Shown: piece by piece, positions 1 to 8,450 of the stretch | How positions within the stretch are numbered: the stretch's first letter is position 1 | Layout of the letters: each line of letters begins with the position of its first letter | Source: Laceyella sacchari | GTDB lineage: Bacteria; Bacillota; Bacilli; Thermoactinomycetales; Thermoactinomycetaceae | Assembly: GCF_004343255.1 (NCBI RefSeq) | Contig: NZ_SMDD01000002.1 | Span: 434,001-498,000 of the forward strand | DNA: 64,000 bases | Reading direction: 5' to 3' | Made by a program: the position numbers and the translations under genes | The notes under the pieces: model-generated | Databases searched by the model: none | Told to the model about the DNA's origin: nothing | The model's input: the letters and a program-made list of their open reading frames with translations, nothing else

Positions 1-670
1 CACACTCTCGCACGGTCGCCCCCGTCGTGTACACATCATCGACAATGAGAACAACCTGATTGGCCAATTGCCTCTTCCACGCTCCGTCCGCGAGGATCAC
101 ACTTCCTCCCAGCGCTGACAAACGTTCTTCGCGCGTCCGCTTGCTCTGGTAAGCTGTATCCTTGTTTCGTACAAGCAAAGGGCACACGGGCAACCTCAAT
201 CTCCGTCCCACTTCATCCGCCAGCTTCTCCGCTTGATTAAATCCCCGCTGAATCAATCGCTCTTCATGAAGAGGCACAAACGTGACGAGTGAAATGTTTT
301 CTCTGGCGTAATGCACCCGCGCCACTTCAGCCATCCACCGTCCCATCGGCGTCGCCAAGCCCTCTTTGCCGCGATATTTGAAGAGCCGCACCCACGCCGC
401 CACTTGTTGGGTGTAGGCAACGGGGCTTCGATTCATCACCCTTTCCTCTTCAGCGATCCGAACGCAATCAAAACAGACGTCCGCCGATGGCGCTTTATCA
501 AACCCGCGGCCGCACACTTGGCAGATTGGCTCCCTGATTGGCTGCAACGCTTCCAAGCAAACTGGACAAAAGCGCTTTTCCGGAGGCGCGAATAAACGAG
601 CCTGCATCGGAGTGCCGCAAAACCAACAAGCGGATGAAGGCGGAAACAGAAACGACCACCACTCCTTCAA
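1..670 (-). CDS. comFC: ComFC, competence protein with phosphoribosyltransferase fold (3' end cut by window)
   Basis: The visible 223 codons start with a zinc-ribbon-like segment (CWFCGTP, CPVC, CQVCG, CFDC) and run into a type I phosphoribosyltransferase domain. The PRPP-binding loop VLIVDDVYTTGAT lies at about residues 205-217, just before the window edge. ComFC is needed late in natural DNA uptake, although its exact reaction is not settled. The chosen start is TTG at 670, which overlaps the comFA stop as TTGA and has AAGAGG about 10 nt upstream inside comFA, so the two genes look translationally coupled. The C-terminus lies outside the window. Confidence 0.9.
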   Translation of the reverse strand, partial: MKEWWSFLFPPSSACWFCGTPMQARLFAPPEKRFCPVCLEALQPIREPICQVCGRGFDKAPSADVCFDCVRIAEEERVMNRSPVAYTQQVAAWVRLFKYRGKEGLATPMGRWMAEVARVHYARENISLVTFVPLHEERLIQRGFNQAEKLADEVGRRLRLPVCPLLVRNKDTAYQSKRTREERLSALGGSVILADGAWKRQLANQVVLIVDDVYTTGATVREC

Positions 671-2364
671 TGTGAATACGCCTCTTTTTGGAGAAATCCT
701 TCTTTTGCCGCCCAATGATTTAGCTGCTTGATCTCTTTCAGCGCCTTGATCTGAGCCTCGGTTCGTTCTTCCGCCACAAACCACACCTCACCCTCTTGAT
801 AGTCAGCCCGTCGCCCCACCCGGCCCGCAATTTGCACTAAACCTGCTCGGTCGAATACAGGATGGTCGGCGCCTAACACAAGTACATGCACGCGCGGTAC
901 AGTAACCCCACGCTCCAAAATGGTCGTGGTAACCAGCCATTTGCGGCTGCCATCCCTAAACCGTGCCACCTCTTCTTCCCGGTCGGGCTGCGCGGCGTAA
1001 ACACCGGCGATCTCTTCCTGCGGCCAGCCCTGGCCGATCAACCACGTCACTACAACCTTCACATCCTGCACGCGGGGCACGAACAACATCGCTTGTCCAG
1101 ATCGCGCCTCCACCTGTTTCAAAAATTGCTTCACAACAGGGATTGGCCGATACCGCCTCAGCTTGCGCCACAATCCCCACACCACCGCCAACCGGGGTTC
1201 GGGGAGGGGGAAGCCATGGTGACGTGCTGGCAAAACGACACATGGCAACCGCCCTTGTTTCGCTAAACTTTGCCATCCAGCCGGTGGCGTCGCCGTCAAC
1301 AGCACTTGTTTGCCCGATGGGGCCAAGGCTCGGTGAAGCCCCTGTTCCAGCGCATGGTTGCCGTACAACGGAAACGCATCAACTTCATCGACGACCATCC
1401 ATTCAAACGCCTGTGCAAATCGCCACATCTGATGCGCCGTGGCGACAACCACTTCCCCGGTGAGCCAAGCATCCGCCGAACCGCCATGCAACGCCAAGAC
1501 ACGAACCCGATTGAACGCTGGCCTGATGCGCGGTGCCAGTTCAAGCACCACGTCTTTTCTCGGGGTCACCCATGCCACTTTCTTTCCTGCCCGCAAAGCT
1601 TCTTCCAACAACGGGAACATCATCTCCGTCTTGCCTGCTCCCGTCACCGCCCAGACAAGAACCTGCCGCGCCGAGCCGCACAAGTGCCCTCTCAACTCTG
1701 TCACCGCCCGCCGTTGAGCTACAGTGAGCGAATGTCGGGTCGCACCAACCTGCACTTCAGGCAATGACGAAACGGCGCCTGAAGCCCGCCCCGGTGTCTT
1801 TGTAAACAGAAAAAAAGGCGTACAGGTTCGAGAACGGCCCATAATCAGGCACGTTTCACAGACGACACAATGTTCTTGGCAACTGGCGCAAGCTCGCACT
1901 ACCAATGTGCCCCCACCTGCTCCACACCGTTCGCATCGCCAATGCCAAGCTGGCCGGGCGCTGTCAACTCCCGGCCTCATATCGCATTCCCCTTCCAATA
2001 TCAGCCATTGCAACACGCGCAGCAATCTTTCTGAAGCATCTGTTTGCCCATGTTTGAACAACAACGCTTCAATCTCTTCCAACAGTAGCGCCCTGCCTGT
2101 CAAAAGCGGTATCCACTTCTGTCCGGTCTGTTTCACTTCATCCCAATCCCTGTCAGTAAGCGCCGGCAGTGGTGCCAGCCCCGTTTTCATATGGTGCGGC
2201 AGGCTTCGTTTGCGGATGAAGGCGGCGGCCAACCCAACCGAACGGGTTGCGCCTAACCAAGTGATCTGCCGGCCCCGCTCCCGCCAATGCCGCTCATCTA
2301 CTTCAAGGGCTAGACTCATTCGCCACTCCTCGTCTCCTGCCACCTGATAAAGGGCAATCTTCAT
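667..2364 (-). CDS. comFA: ComFA, DEAD-box-type ATP-dependent DNA uptake translocase
   Basis: ComFA is a superfamily 2 helicase-like ATPase at the inner face of the membrane, thought to pull single-stranded DNA through the uptake channel. The sequence shows a four-cysteine zinc finger (CERCG to CETC) before the motor, Walker A AVTGAGKTEM, a DEVD Walker B variant (VVDEVDAF), and the C-terminal helicase half ending in QIAGRVGR. The start is ATG at 2364 behind AAGGAGG with 5 nt spacing; an upstream in-frame extension of 18 codons lacks a ribosome site. It is followed directly by comFC. No comFB lies between them, unlike in B. subtilis. Confidence 0.95.
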   Translation of the reverse strand: MKIALYQVAGDEEWRMSLALEVDERHWRERGRQITWLGATRSVGLAAAFIRKRSLPHHMKTGLAPLPALTDRDWDEVKQTGQKWIPLLTGRALLLEEIEALLFKHGQTDASERLLRVLQWLILEGECDMRPGVDSARPAWHWRCERCGAGGGTLVVRACASCQEHCVVCETCLIMGRSRTCTPFFLFTKTPGRASGAVSSLPEVQVGATRHSLTVAQRRAVTELRGHLCGSARQVLVWAVTGAGKTEMMFPLLEEALRAGKKVAWVTPRKDVVLELAPRIRPAFNRVRVLALHGGSADAWLTGEVVVATAHQMWRFAQAFEWMVVDEVDAFPLYGNHALEQGLHRALAPSGKQVLLTATPPAGWQSLAKQGRLPCVVLPARHHGFPLPEPRLAVVWGLWRKLRRYRPIPVVKQFLKQVEARSGQAMLFVPRVQDVKVVVTWLIGQGWPQEEIAGVYAAQPDREEEVARFRDGSRKWLVTTTILERGVTVPRVHVLVLGADHPVFDRAGLVQIAGRVGRRADYQEGEVWFVAEERTEAQIKALKEIKQLNHWAAKEGFLQKEAYSH

Positions 2365-2434
2365 CAGAACCTCCTTCGATCGACATAATTTACCATTATT
2401 TTGCAATAAACGGACCATTTCCTTTTTTGCGCAT

Positions 2435-2459
2435 TAAAAAACAGGCCGTATCGGCCTGT
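2435..2459 (-). terminator. Intrinsic terminator after the glycosyltransferase-like gene
   Basis: On the minus strand ACAGGCCG and CGGCCTGT form a perfect 8 bp stem with loop ATA, followed by six T. It separates the upstream gene from comFA. Confidence 0.85.
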
Positions 2460-2552
2460 ACGCAGGTGATCCGTATGACACGAAAATAATTCAACTCTCC
2501 CGTCTCTTGTCCTTTATACCAACCATCGCTCTGGCAAAGCTACTGTCATGCT

Positions 2553-2984
2553 TCACGCTAAATTGCGTTCCGATTCATTGTCCCCATTGGCTTCCATTTT
2601 GCGCAAATCAAGCACCACCAGTTTTTCCTTGCCCTGTTCCTGTGCCTGCAACCACTTTGAAATGGCCTCATCTGTCTGGTGCTCCTCATCTATGTGCAAA
2701 ACTTCCAGATGAGGAAAACGATGTATCAACCGTTCGAGGATCGCCTTGGTATCATCTGTGGAGCCTGTGTCGATGCAAGTGATTTTGCCCGGTTTGCCTT
2801 TGGCATCCTTCCAACCATGATATGACCGGATCATCCATTCAACCGCTTGCTGGCTGTTTTCCGTGATGAGCACAAGATGGACAGCCTTGTTATGATAAGT
2901 GTTTCCATAAAAGTTGGGAATCGTTTTGACCAAAAAAATGACAGCGAAACAAAGGGCTGCACTCCATAGAACCCAATGTTCCAT
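2553..2984 (-). CDS. Small membrane-anchored protein with partial GT-A glycosyltransferase fold
   Basis: The 143-residue protein begins with one hydrophobic helix (about residues 5-22). A soluble part follows that resembles the first half of a family 2 glycosyltransferase: a beta-strand with VLITENSQQ, then ITCIDTGSTDDTK, the usual nucleotide-binding DxxS(T)DD region, then a strand ending VVLDLRK. The second half of a GT-A domain, including the DxD metal site, is absent, so catalysis is doubtful. GAGGAGG lies 9 nt before the ATG; a GTG one codon upstream is also possible. It sits between the degU-like gene and comFA. The function is unknown and I do not infer one. Confidence 0.7.
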   Translation of the reverse strand: MEHWVLWSAALCFAVIFLVKTIPNFYGNTYHNKAVHLVLITENSQQAVEWMIRSYHGWKDAKGKPGKITCIDTGSTDDTKAILERLIHRFPHLEVLHIDEEHQTDEAISKWLQAQEQGKEKLVVLDLRKMEANGDNESERNLA

Positions 2985-3054
2985 CACATCGCCCCTCCTC
3001 TTCTGATCATTCTATGCGAGAAAGGCAGGGTTTGTGTGCATACCTACGACTAGG

Positions 3055-3798
3055 CTAAATCAGTTGTACCCATCCATACTTCAAGGCAAGCAACACAGCT
3101 TGTGTGCGATCCTGGACGTTTAATTTATAAAGGATGTTGCTAACATGGTTTTTTACTGTTTTTTCACTGATATACAAATGTTCACTGATCGCTCGATTAT
3201 TTTTTCCCTGTGACATCAACCTCAAAACTTCCATTTCCCTATATGTCAACACTTCTTGCCATGAGAGTGGAGGAAGCGAAGCGTAGTGATAATACATCGC
3301 CCCCTCCATCCGGCTAAGGCGACGCAGTTCATTCACTAACCGTCCCATCATGATCGGATGGATGTAAACGCCTCCATGAGCGATAACGCGAATCGCTTCT
3401 ATCAAGGAAGCCATCTTTAGATCCTTCAATAGATATCCTGACGCCCCGGAGCGAATCGTTTCTAGCGCATACGGATCCGCGCGTTCAGACAAGATAAGGA
3501 TTTTTGTGTGAGGAGCCATTTGACTCAGACGGTACGTCGTTTCCACCCCGTCAACACGGGGCAAATGCAAGTCCAACACCACGAGATGGGGTGCCGTGGT
3601 TCCACAGATCAAGGGGACATCGTAGCCATCCATGCATTCCCCAACCAACACCATGTCTTTCTCCTTTTCCACCGCTTGCTTCAATGCTTGGCGGTACTCC
3701 GCATCCGCGTCGGCAATAAATACGCGGATCGGCAATGACAGTTCTGTCTCGGGGCGATTCCCGTTGCCATGTCCAGTCTGTGGCTTCCTCTCTTGCAA
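3055..3798 (-). CDS. degU: DegU-like response regulator (NarL/FixJ family), no adjacent sensor kinase
   Basis: An N-terminal receiver domain has the phospho-acceptor Asp in VVLDLHLPRVDG, the Ser in ILILSER and the Lys in GYLLKD. A LuxR-type helix-turn-helix follows (LTYREMEVL through EKTVKNHVSNILYKLNVQDR), very close to B. subtilis DegU. The linker HPIMMGRLVNELRRL also matches DegU. The acidic pocket reads IADADAEYR where DegU has IIDDHQLFR, so the second acidic residue is Ala. No degS lies nearby. TTG at 3798 is favoured because AAGGGAG lies 7 nt upstream; GTG at 3807 would leave almost no spacing. DegU proteins control exoenzymes, competence and motility. Confidence 0.85.
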   Translation of the reverse strand: MQERKPQTGHGNGNRPETELSLPIRVFIADADAEYRQALKQAVEKEKDMVLVGECMDGYDVPLICGTTAPHLVVLDLHLPRVDGVETTYRLSQMAPHTKILILSERADPYALETIRSGASGYLLKDLKMASLIEAIRVIAHGGVYIHPIMMGRLVNELRRLSRMEGAMYYHYASLPPLSWQEVLTYREMEVLRLMSQGKNNRAISEHLYISEKTVKNHVSNILYKLNVQDRTQAVLLALKYGWVQLI

Positions 3799-3807
3799 AG
3801 GGCTCAC

Positions 3808-4267
3808 TCCCTTCTCATAATATTCGCTCTTATTTAAATTTTATCACGAAAAGATGAAACTAGAAACTGCAAAGAAACCCGGATCAAACACAAACAAAGG
3901 AATTCGCGGATATAACCGCTAACCCTTGCTTTCAATAAACAAATGGAAATTCGACCTTTCTGCCAACCTCTTGTTGTTTTTACAAAAAAACAGCTGGAAT
4001 GCTGGCAATTGCGACATGCATTTGACGTCAGAGCTACTAGGTGTCAGCACAGGCCTTTCACCGATTGCATTTTTCAGCGCCATGTTATACTTTTAGCCTA
4101 GATGTAATTATTCTGAAAAGGTGAGCAATCGTCAACCCTTACTGACAAAATTACCCGTCAAAACCTTTCCCTTATTTATTTATCTTCATGCACCCTCCGC
4201 CCCGAAAAATAATTTTCCATCCAGACTCAAAACTTGAAGCCTCTTATGCAGACAGGAGTGAATCCCC
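3808..4267. other. Intergenic region between divergent degU-like and phosphoesterase genes
   Basis: About 460 bp with no convincing gene. It must hold the 5' signals of both divergent genes. A TATACT hexamer at 4088-4093 could be a plus-strand -10 box, but the upstream TTGCAT is only 15 nt away. A 38-codon frame from GTG at about 4123 has no properly spaced ribosome site and is not called. Confidence 0.4.
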
Positions 4268-5149
4268 ATGACCTCTCATCATGTACCTACCGTTTCTGCT
4301 GAACCGCGCATCCACCGACGAAAATTCCTCAAGCTGTCCCTTGCCCTTGGTGCGCTCTGTCTCGGCGCGCCGCTTTATGCTGGCATCATTGAAGTAAGCT
4401 GGCTGGAAACAACTCGCCTCACTCTTCGCTCGCCGCGCCTGCCCACTTCATTTGACGGGATGCGGATTGTACACATCAGCGATCTGCATTTTGGTCACCA
4501 CTTCGATCTCTCCCAGTTGGACGTCATCATCGGGCGTGTAGAAGCACTTAAGCCAGATCTGCTCTGTTTCACTGGCGATCTGATCGACGATCAGCTTTTA
4601 ATCACGGAAGCTAAGAGCATCTCCCGCCGATTTCAACAATGCAACCCGCCGCTCGGCAAGTTTGCTGTACTGGGAAACCATGATTACTTTGGAGACGTGG
4701 CGTTGGTCAAACAAGCCCTAAGCGATGGGGGCTTTCATGTGTTGATCAATCAAGTCTACCCACTGGTCAAAGGCACGGATACCCTCTACCTGTCCGGATT
4801 GGATGACCATATGGAAGGGCAACCCGACTTGGAAGCGGTGCTGGCCCAATTGCCAAATGACCCCCATGCCTTCCACCTCCTCTTGGCCCATGAGCCTGAC
4901 TCAGCAGCAACCCATCGCACAGCTCCCATCGATTTGCAATTGTCCGGGCACAGCCATGGCGGGCAAATCCGTTTGCCTTTTTTGGGAGCACCGATCACTC
5001 CTCCTGGAGGCCGACGTTATCCGGCAGGTCTCTACCGGCTTAATGAGCGATTTACCTTGTACACCAACCGCGGAATCGGCACCACCATCCTCCCCTTGCG
5101 GTTCTTGTGCCGGCCGGAGATCACCGTCCTTGAATTAAAAAGGGGATAA
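4268..5149 (+). CDS. Tat-exported calcineurin-like metallophosphoesterase (YkuE family)
   Basis: The 293-residue protein has a twin-arginine signal (HRRKFLKLSLALGALCLG, about residues 17-34) and then the full set of binuclear metallophosphoesterase motifs: HISDLHFG, GDLIDD, GNHDYF, LLAHEPD and SGHSHGGQI. YkuE-type enzymes act outside the membrane and bind the wall; the natural substrate is uncertain (phospholipid-like phosphoesters are suggested for relatives). The ATG has AGGAG about 9 nt upstream. It stands alone, divergent from the degU-like gene and convergent with metK. Confidence 0.88.
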   Translation: MTSHHVPTVSAEPRIHRRKFLKLSLALGALCLGAPLYAGIIEVSWLETTRLTLRSPRLPTSFDGMRIVHISDLHFGHHFDLSQLDVIIGRVEALKPDLLCFTGDLIDDQLLITEAKSISRRFQQCNPPLGKFAVLGNHDYFGDVALVKQALSDGGFHVLINQVYPLVKGTDTLYLSGLDDHMEGQPDLEAVLAQLPNDPHAFHLLLAHEPDSAATHRTAPIDLQLSGHSHGGQIRLPFLGAPITPPGGRRYPAGLYRLNERFTLYTNRGIGTTILPLRFLCRPEITVLELKRG

Positions 5150-5161
5150 CAAAGCAAACGA

Positions 5162-5195
5162 AAAAGCCCAATGTCAAAATGACATTGGGCTTTTC
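5162..5195. terminator. Bidirectional terminator between phosphoesterase gene and metK
   Basis: The 13-15 bp inverted repeat AAGCCCAATGTCA / TGACATTGGGCTT with a 3-nt loop is flanked by A and T runs, so it can stop transcription from both convergent genes. Confidence 0.9.
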
Positions 5196-5203
5196 AATTC
5201 GCC

Positions 5204-6409
5204 TTACAGCACAGCTGCAGCGTCAGCTTTCAACGCTTCCGCTTTATCCGTTTTCTCCCATGGCAGCTCCACATCAGTGCGGCCGAAATGACCGTAAGCA
5301 GCCGTTTGGCGATAGATCGGACGGCGCAAATCGAGTTGGCGAATAATTCCGGCTGGACGCAGATCAAAGTGCTTTTTCACCAGCTCCACCAATACCTCTT
5401 CGCTCAGTTTACCTGTGCCAAAGGTTTCAACGCGGATGGAAACAGGGCGGGCAACGCCGATCGCGTAAGCCAATTGCACTTCGCACTTATCAGCCAAACC
5501 GGCAGCCACGATGTTTTTGGCAACGTAACGCGCTGCATACGCGCCGGAACGGTCCACTTTGGTCGGGTCTTTTCCGGAGAAGGCCCCACCGCCGTGGCGA
5601 GCGTATCCACCATATGTGTCAACGATGATTTTGCGGCCGGTCAAACCAGCATCTCCTTGCGGCCCACCGATAACAAACCGACCGGTGGGGTTGATGAAGA
5701 ATTTAGTCGCTTCGTCCATCATGTCCGCCGGCACGATTGGATTGATCACATGGGTTTGGATATCTTGTTTAATTTGATCCAAGCTGATGTCTTCCGCATG
5801 TTGTGTTGATACCACAACCGTGTCAATGCGCACGGGCTTGTCGTCTTCATACTCCACCGACACTTGGGTTTTTCCGTCCGGGCGCAGGTACGGCAGGGTG
5901 CCGTTCACACGGACTTCATGCAGGCGGCGAGCCAATTTATGTGCCAAAGAGATTGGCAATGGCATCAGTTCGTCTGTTTCATTGCAGGCGAAACCAAACA
6001 TAAGACCTTGGTCGCCGGCGCCAATCGCTTCGATTTCGTCTTCGGTCATGGACCCTTCACGTTTTTCCAGCGCTTGGTCAACCCCTTGCGCAATGTCAGG
6101 GGATTGCTCGTCAATCGAGGTCAGCACCGCGCAAGTATCCGCGTCAAATCCGAATTTGGCACGGGTGTAACCGATATCGCGGATCGTTTGACGAACCAGC
6201 TTTGGAATGTCCACATAGCAAGATGTGGAGATTTCACCCGCTACCAACACCAAACCGGTGGTCACGGATGTTTCGCATGCCACGCGGGCATTTGGGTCTT
6301 TTTCTAGAATTGCATCCAGAATGGAGTCGGAGATTTGGTCACAGATTTTATCCGGATGACCTACGGTTACCGACTCAGAAGTAAATATGCTGCGTTTTTT
6401 CTCTGCCAT
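5204..6409 (-). CDS. metK: S-adenosylmethionine synthetase
   Basis: MetK makes S-adenosylmethionine from methionine and ATP in the cytosol. Family signatures are present: [19 protein letters not shown] near the N-terminus, [12 protein letters not shown], and [16 protein letters not shown] in the third domain. The length of 401 residues is typical. The start is ATG at 6409 behind GAAGGGGG; seven upstream in-frame codons were rejected. The gene is monocistronic: a promoter and a structured, terminator-bearing leader lie immediately upstream and a bidirectional terminator downstream. Confidence 0.97.
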   Translation of the reverse strand: MAEKKRSIFTSESVTVGHPDKICDQISDSILDAILEKDPNARVACETSVTTGLVLVAGEISTSCYVDIPKLVRQTIRDIGYTRAKFGFDADTCAVLTSIDEQSPDIAQGVDQALEKREGSMTEDEIEAIGAGDQGLMFGFACNETDELMPLPISLAHKLARRLHEVRVNGTLPYLRPDGKTQVSVEYEDDKPVRIDTVVVSTQHAEDISLDQIKQDIQTHVINPIVPADMMDEATKFFINPTGRFVIGGPQGDAGLTGRKIIVDTYGGYARHGGGAFSGKDPTKVDRSGAYAARYVAKNIVAAGLADKCEVQLAYAIGVARPVSIRVETFGTGKLSEEVLVELVKKHFDLRPAGIIRQLDLRRPIYRQTAAYGHFGRTDVELPWEKTDKAEALKADAAAVL

Positions 6410-6430
6410 TGGTTTTCCCCCTTCGCGCAA

Positions 6431-6563
6431 TCAGTCGCAAATAAAAAACCCTTTCCATCGAGGAAAGGTGCTGTGTTCTCCTTTTGATAACATCCTCGAG
6501 ACTTTGTGGAGCAAGTCTTCTGCCTTCATCTTCATCTGGTTATAAGGAGACGAGTTCTACATC
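6431..6563 (-). promoter_or_regulatory. metK 5' leader: structured RNA ending in an intrinsic terminator (putative attenuator)
   Basis: From the minus-strand 5' side: CTCCTTATAAC (6549-6539) pairs with GTTAT and AAGGAG (6491-6487, 6483-6478), closing a domain with an inner AGACTT/AAGTCT hairpin (6518-6513 with 6504-6499). A terminator follows: CCTTTCC/GGAAAGG (6468-6462, 6456-6450) and TTTTTT (6448-6443), about 35 nt before the metK ATG. TCGAGGA (6499-6493) is fully complementary to TCCTCGA (6464-6458) in the terminator, giving a possible antiterminator. A 34-codon frame (6535-6431; Met codons 1, 3 and 15) spans the region but has no clear SD. It lacks SAM-I and T-box signatures. The pairing is seen; the regulation is inferred. 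Confidence 0.65.
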
Positions 6564-6569
6564 ATCAAT

Positions 6570-6598
6570 AGAATAACCTAAAGACCCTGCAATTACAA
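6570..6598 (-). promoter_or_regulatory. Putative sigma-A promoter of metK
   Basis: On the minus strand TTGTAA (6598-6593), a 17-nt spacer and TATTCT (6575-6570). It would start the transcript near 6563, just ahead of the structured leader, which makes the terminator at 6443-6468 a leader element rather than the end of the upstream gene. Confidence 0.6.
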
Positions 6599-6731
6599 CT
6601 AAGATCTATGGGAAAACAACACTTTTATATGCATCACGTCGCCCCTTCCCGAGCAAGGTGTATACAGGCCATGTTCATGGTGCCGGGCAAGCGGCATCAC
6701 GACCTGCGGTTGAGCGACCTATTAATCTTTT

Positions 6732-8450
6732 TTATTTTTGTGGCGTGTACCGGATCACCACATGGTAGGGACGATCCGCTATATTGCCATCGTAATCGCT
6801 AATGCAAATCCGGTATCTTCCCGGACCCACCCGAACCCGAATTTCTTCCTGCTCCCCTTCGTCTCCCTGGTCTTCTTGCACATCTATACGCCCCGCAAAA
6901 GGATGTTGCAACACGGGGTCGAACCGCGGAGTCAAAGGCCGCACTTCGAGTGTGAGTCGACCTGGCTCGGCGATCCGCAATTCCAACCAATCCCGGTCGT
7001 TATGCCGATCCATGGTACCCTCAATGATTTGAATTCCCGGTCTGACAGAAATTACCGCTGCTTGGTCGGCATCATCGTTGGGCTCCATCGCATCGGGGCC
7101 GAGGAGATCTTGGCTGGTCAAGCGATAATGCGCCTCCCTTTTATCCAGCCCTTCCACTCTGAGCTGCACATGGCCCACTTCCACCGGAAATCGCACGTTT
7201 CCTTGCCTTGAGATTCGCGTGCGGCAGAGCGTACGCCCCCGCTCATCATACGCTTCTAGCAACAACTCGGGAGCAGGCCCTTGCACAGACACTTGCAGTT
7301 CCAACCATCCTTTTTGATGGATTTGTTGCTCAAATAGGTCCGGATCGCCGCGCCGGCTCACTCCGTACACTTCTAAGCCACTCGCGATGGGCTTAGCTTC
7401 CTCCTTGCGGTCATTTGGCTCATAGGGATCTGGATGCAATGTCCCGCGAATCGCTTGAGCGGCATCTACCTGCCCGTAGCCCATCTGCTCATCCCAACGC
7501 CAAGCGGAAGAAGTAGGCCGGCGGGCGGTCTGCATCAAGTGCCGCCTCACCTCTGCCGGTGTGTATTCGGGATGCAATTGCCATACCAAGGCGGCGACAG
7601 CAGCCACTTGCGGAGCAGCAAATGAGGTTCCATTCTGCATGAGCGGATTTTCTTCAGGTGTCAAGCGAATATTTTCCCCCGGTGCGACCAAATCAATTCC
7701 CGGCCCCCAATTGGACGTGGGGTCGTGCCGGCCGTCCTGGGTAACGGCCCCTACCGCTAGCACGGTGGGATAAGCCGCTGGAAAGTACAACGGGTGATCA
7801 AATGCCAAGCGCCCCTGTTCATCATACTTGGCGTTGCCCACCGCCGCTACGATCAACACACCTTTCCGCTCCGCCTCGGCGACAGCCTCTGCCAACGCTG
7901 GGTGGTGACGCCAACTTCCTTGAGCCAACACGATAATTCGGGCCTTACGTGAGATCGCCTCTCGGATGCCGGCAATGGTGCGGCTCATTTGGCCATCATT
8001 GCCATCTTCCATCACTTTGACCGGCATGATCCGACCTTGCCCCATGGGCGTTCGCCATTGCCCCGCTCCCCACACGGAAGCGATGACTCCTGCCACTTTC
8101 GTTCCATGACCCATCCGGTCGTGAGGTGGTTCATCGGGAAAACGAAGATTAACTCCAGGTACCAAATAGGGTTGCAACAGGGGATGCTGCAAGTCGACTC
8201 CTGTGTCCACGACCGCTACCACCAGCGGGTCCGTCCCCAACGAATCACTTCGCCGCATGAACGCTTGCCATGCCTCCGGCGCTTTAATCTGCTCCAGAAA
8301 CGGAAGCCGAAACGCATCGGGTTCTTGCGCTGGCAACGGCTCTGGCTGACCTGCCTGCTCCCGCGCCCGTTCTGATCCGTCAGATGAAACAGAGCCCATG
8401 ACAAATACAATCGCAAAGATCGATCTCGCAAGCATTCGGACAAATGTCAT
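6732..8450 (-). CDS. Secreted subtilisin-like serine protease (S8) with two C-terminal PPC-like domains
   Basis: A signal peptide (MTFVRMLARSIFAIVFVMGS) is followed by a short pro-segment with no recognisable I9 inhibitor domain, and the S8 catalytic domain: Asp82 in VVDTGVD, His115 in MGHGTKVAG, oxyanion Asn206 in AAVGN, Ser276 in NGTSFAAP. After about residue 330 come two related beta-rich segments opening with YEPND and MEPND, typical of bacterial pre-peptidase C-terminal domains that are often cleaved off after export. ATG at 8450 has GGTGA upstream; ATG at 8462 is an alternative. The 5' end overlaps the divergent LCP gene. It probably encodes an extracellular protease. Confidence 0.85.
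   Translation of the reverse strand: MTFVRMLARSIFAIVFVMGSVSSDGSERAREQAGQPEPLPAQEPDAFRLPFLEQIKAPEAWQAFMRRSDSLGTDPLVVAVVDTGVDLQHPLLQPYLVPGVNLRFPDEPPHDRMGHGTKVAGVIASVWGAGQWRTPMGQGRIMPVKVMEDGNDGQMSRTIAGIREAISRKARIIVLAQGSWRHHPALAEAVAEAERKGVLIVAAVGNAKYDEQGRLAFDHPLYFPAAYPTVLAVGAVTQDGRHDPTSNWGPGIDLVAPGENIRLTPEENPLMQNGTSFAAPQVAAVAALVWQLHPEYTPAEVRRHLMQTARRPTSSAWRWDEQMGYGQVDAAQAIRGTLHPDPYEPNDRKEEAKPIASGLEVYGVSRRGDPDLFEQQIHQKGWLELQVSVQGPAPELLLEAYDERGRTLCRTRISRQGNVRFPVEVGHVQLRVEGLDKREAHYRLTSQDLLGPDAMEPNDDADQAAVISVRPGIQIIEGTMDRHNDRDWLELRIAEPGRLTLEVRPLTPRFDPVLQHPFAGRIDVQEDQGDEGEQEEIRVRVGPGRYRICISDYDGNIADRPYHVVIRYTPQK

Noticed and set aside
4123-4239. 38-codon plus-strand frame before the phosphoesterase gene
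   Set aside because: The AAAAGG is directly against the GTG, leaving no spacing, and the sequence has no recognisable features.
6431-6563. SAM-I, SAM-III or T-box identity for the metK leader
   Set aside because: None of the conserved core blocks of these RNAs could be found on either strand.
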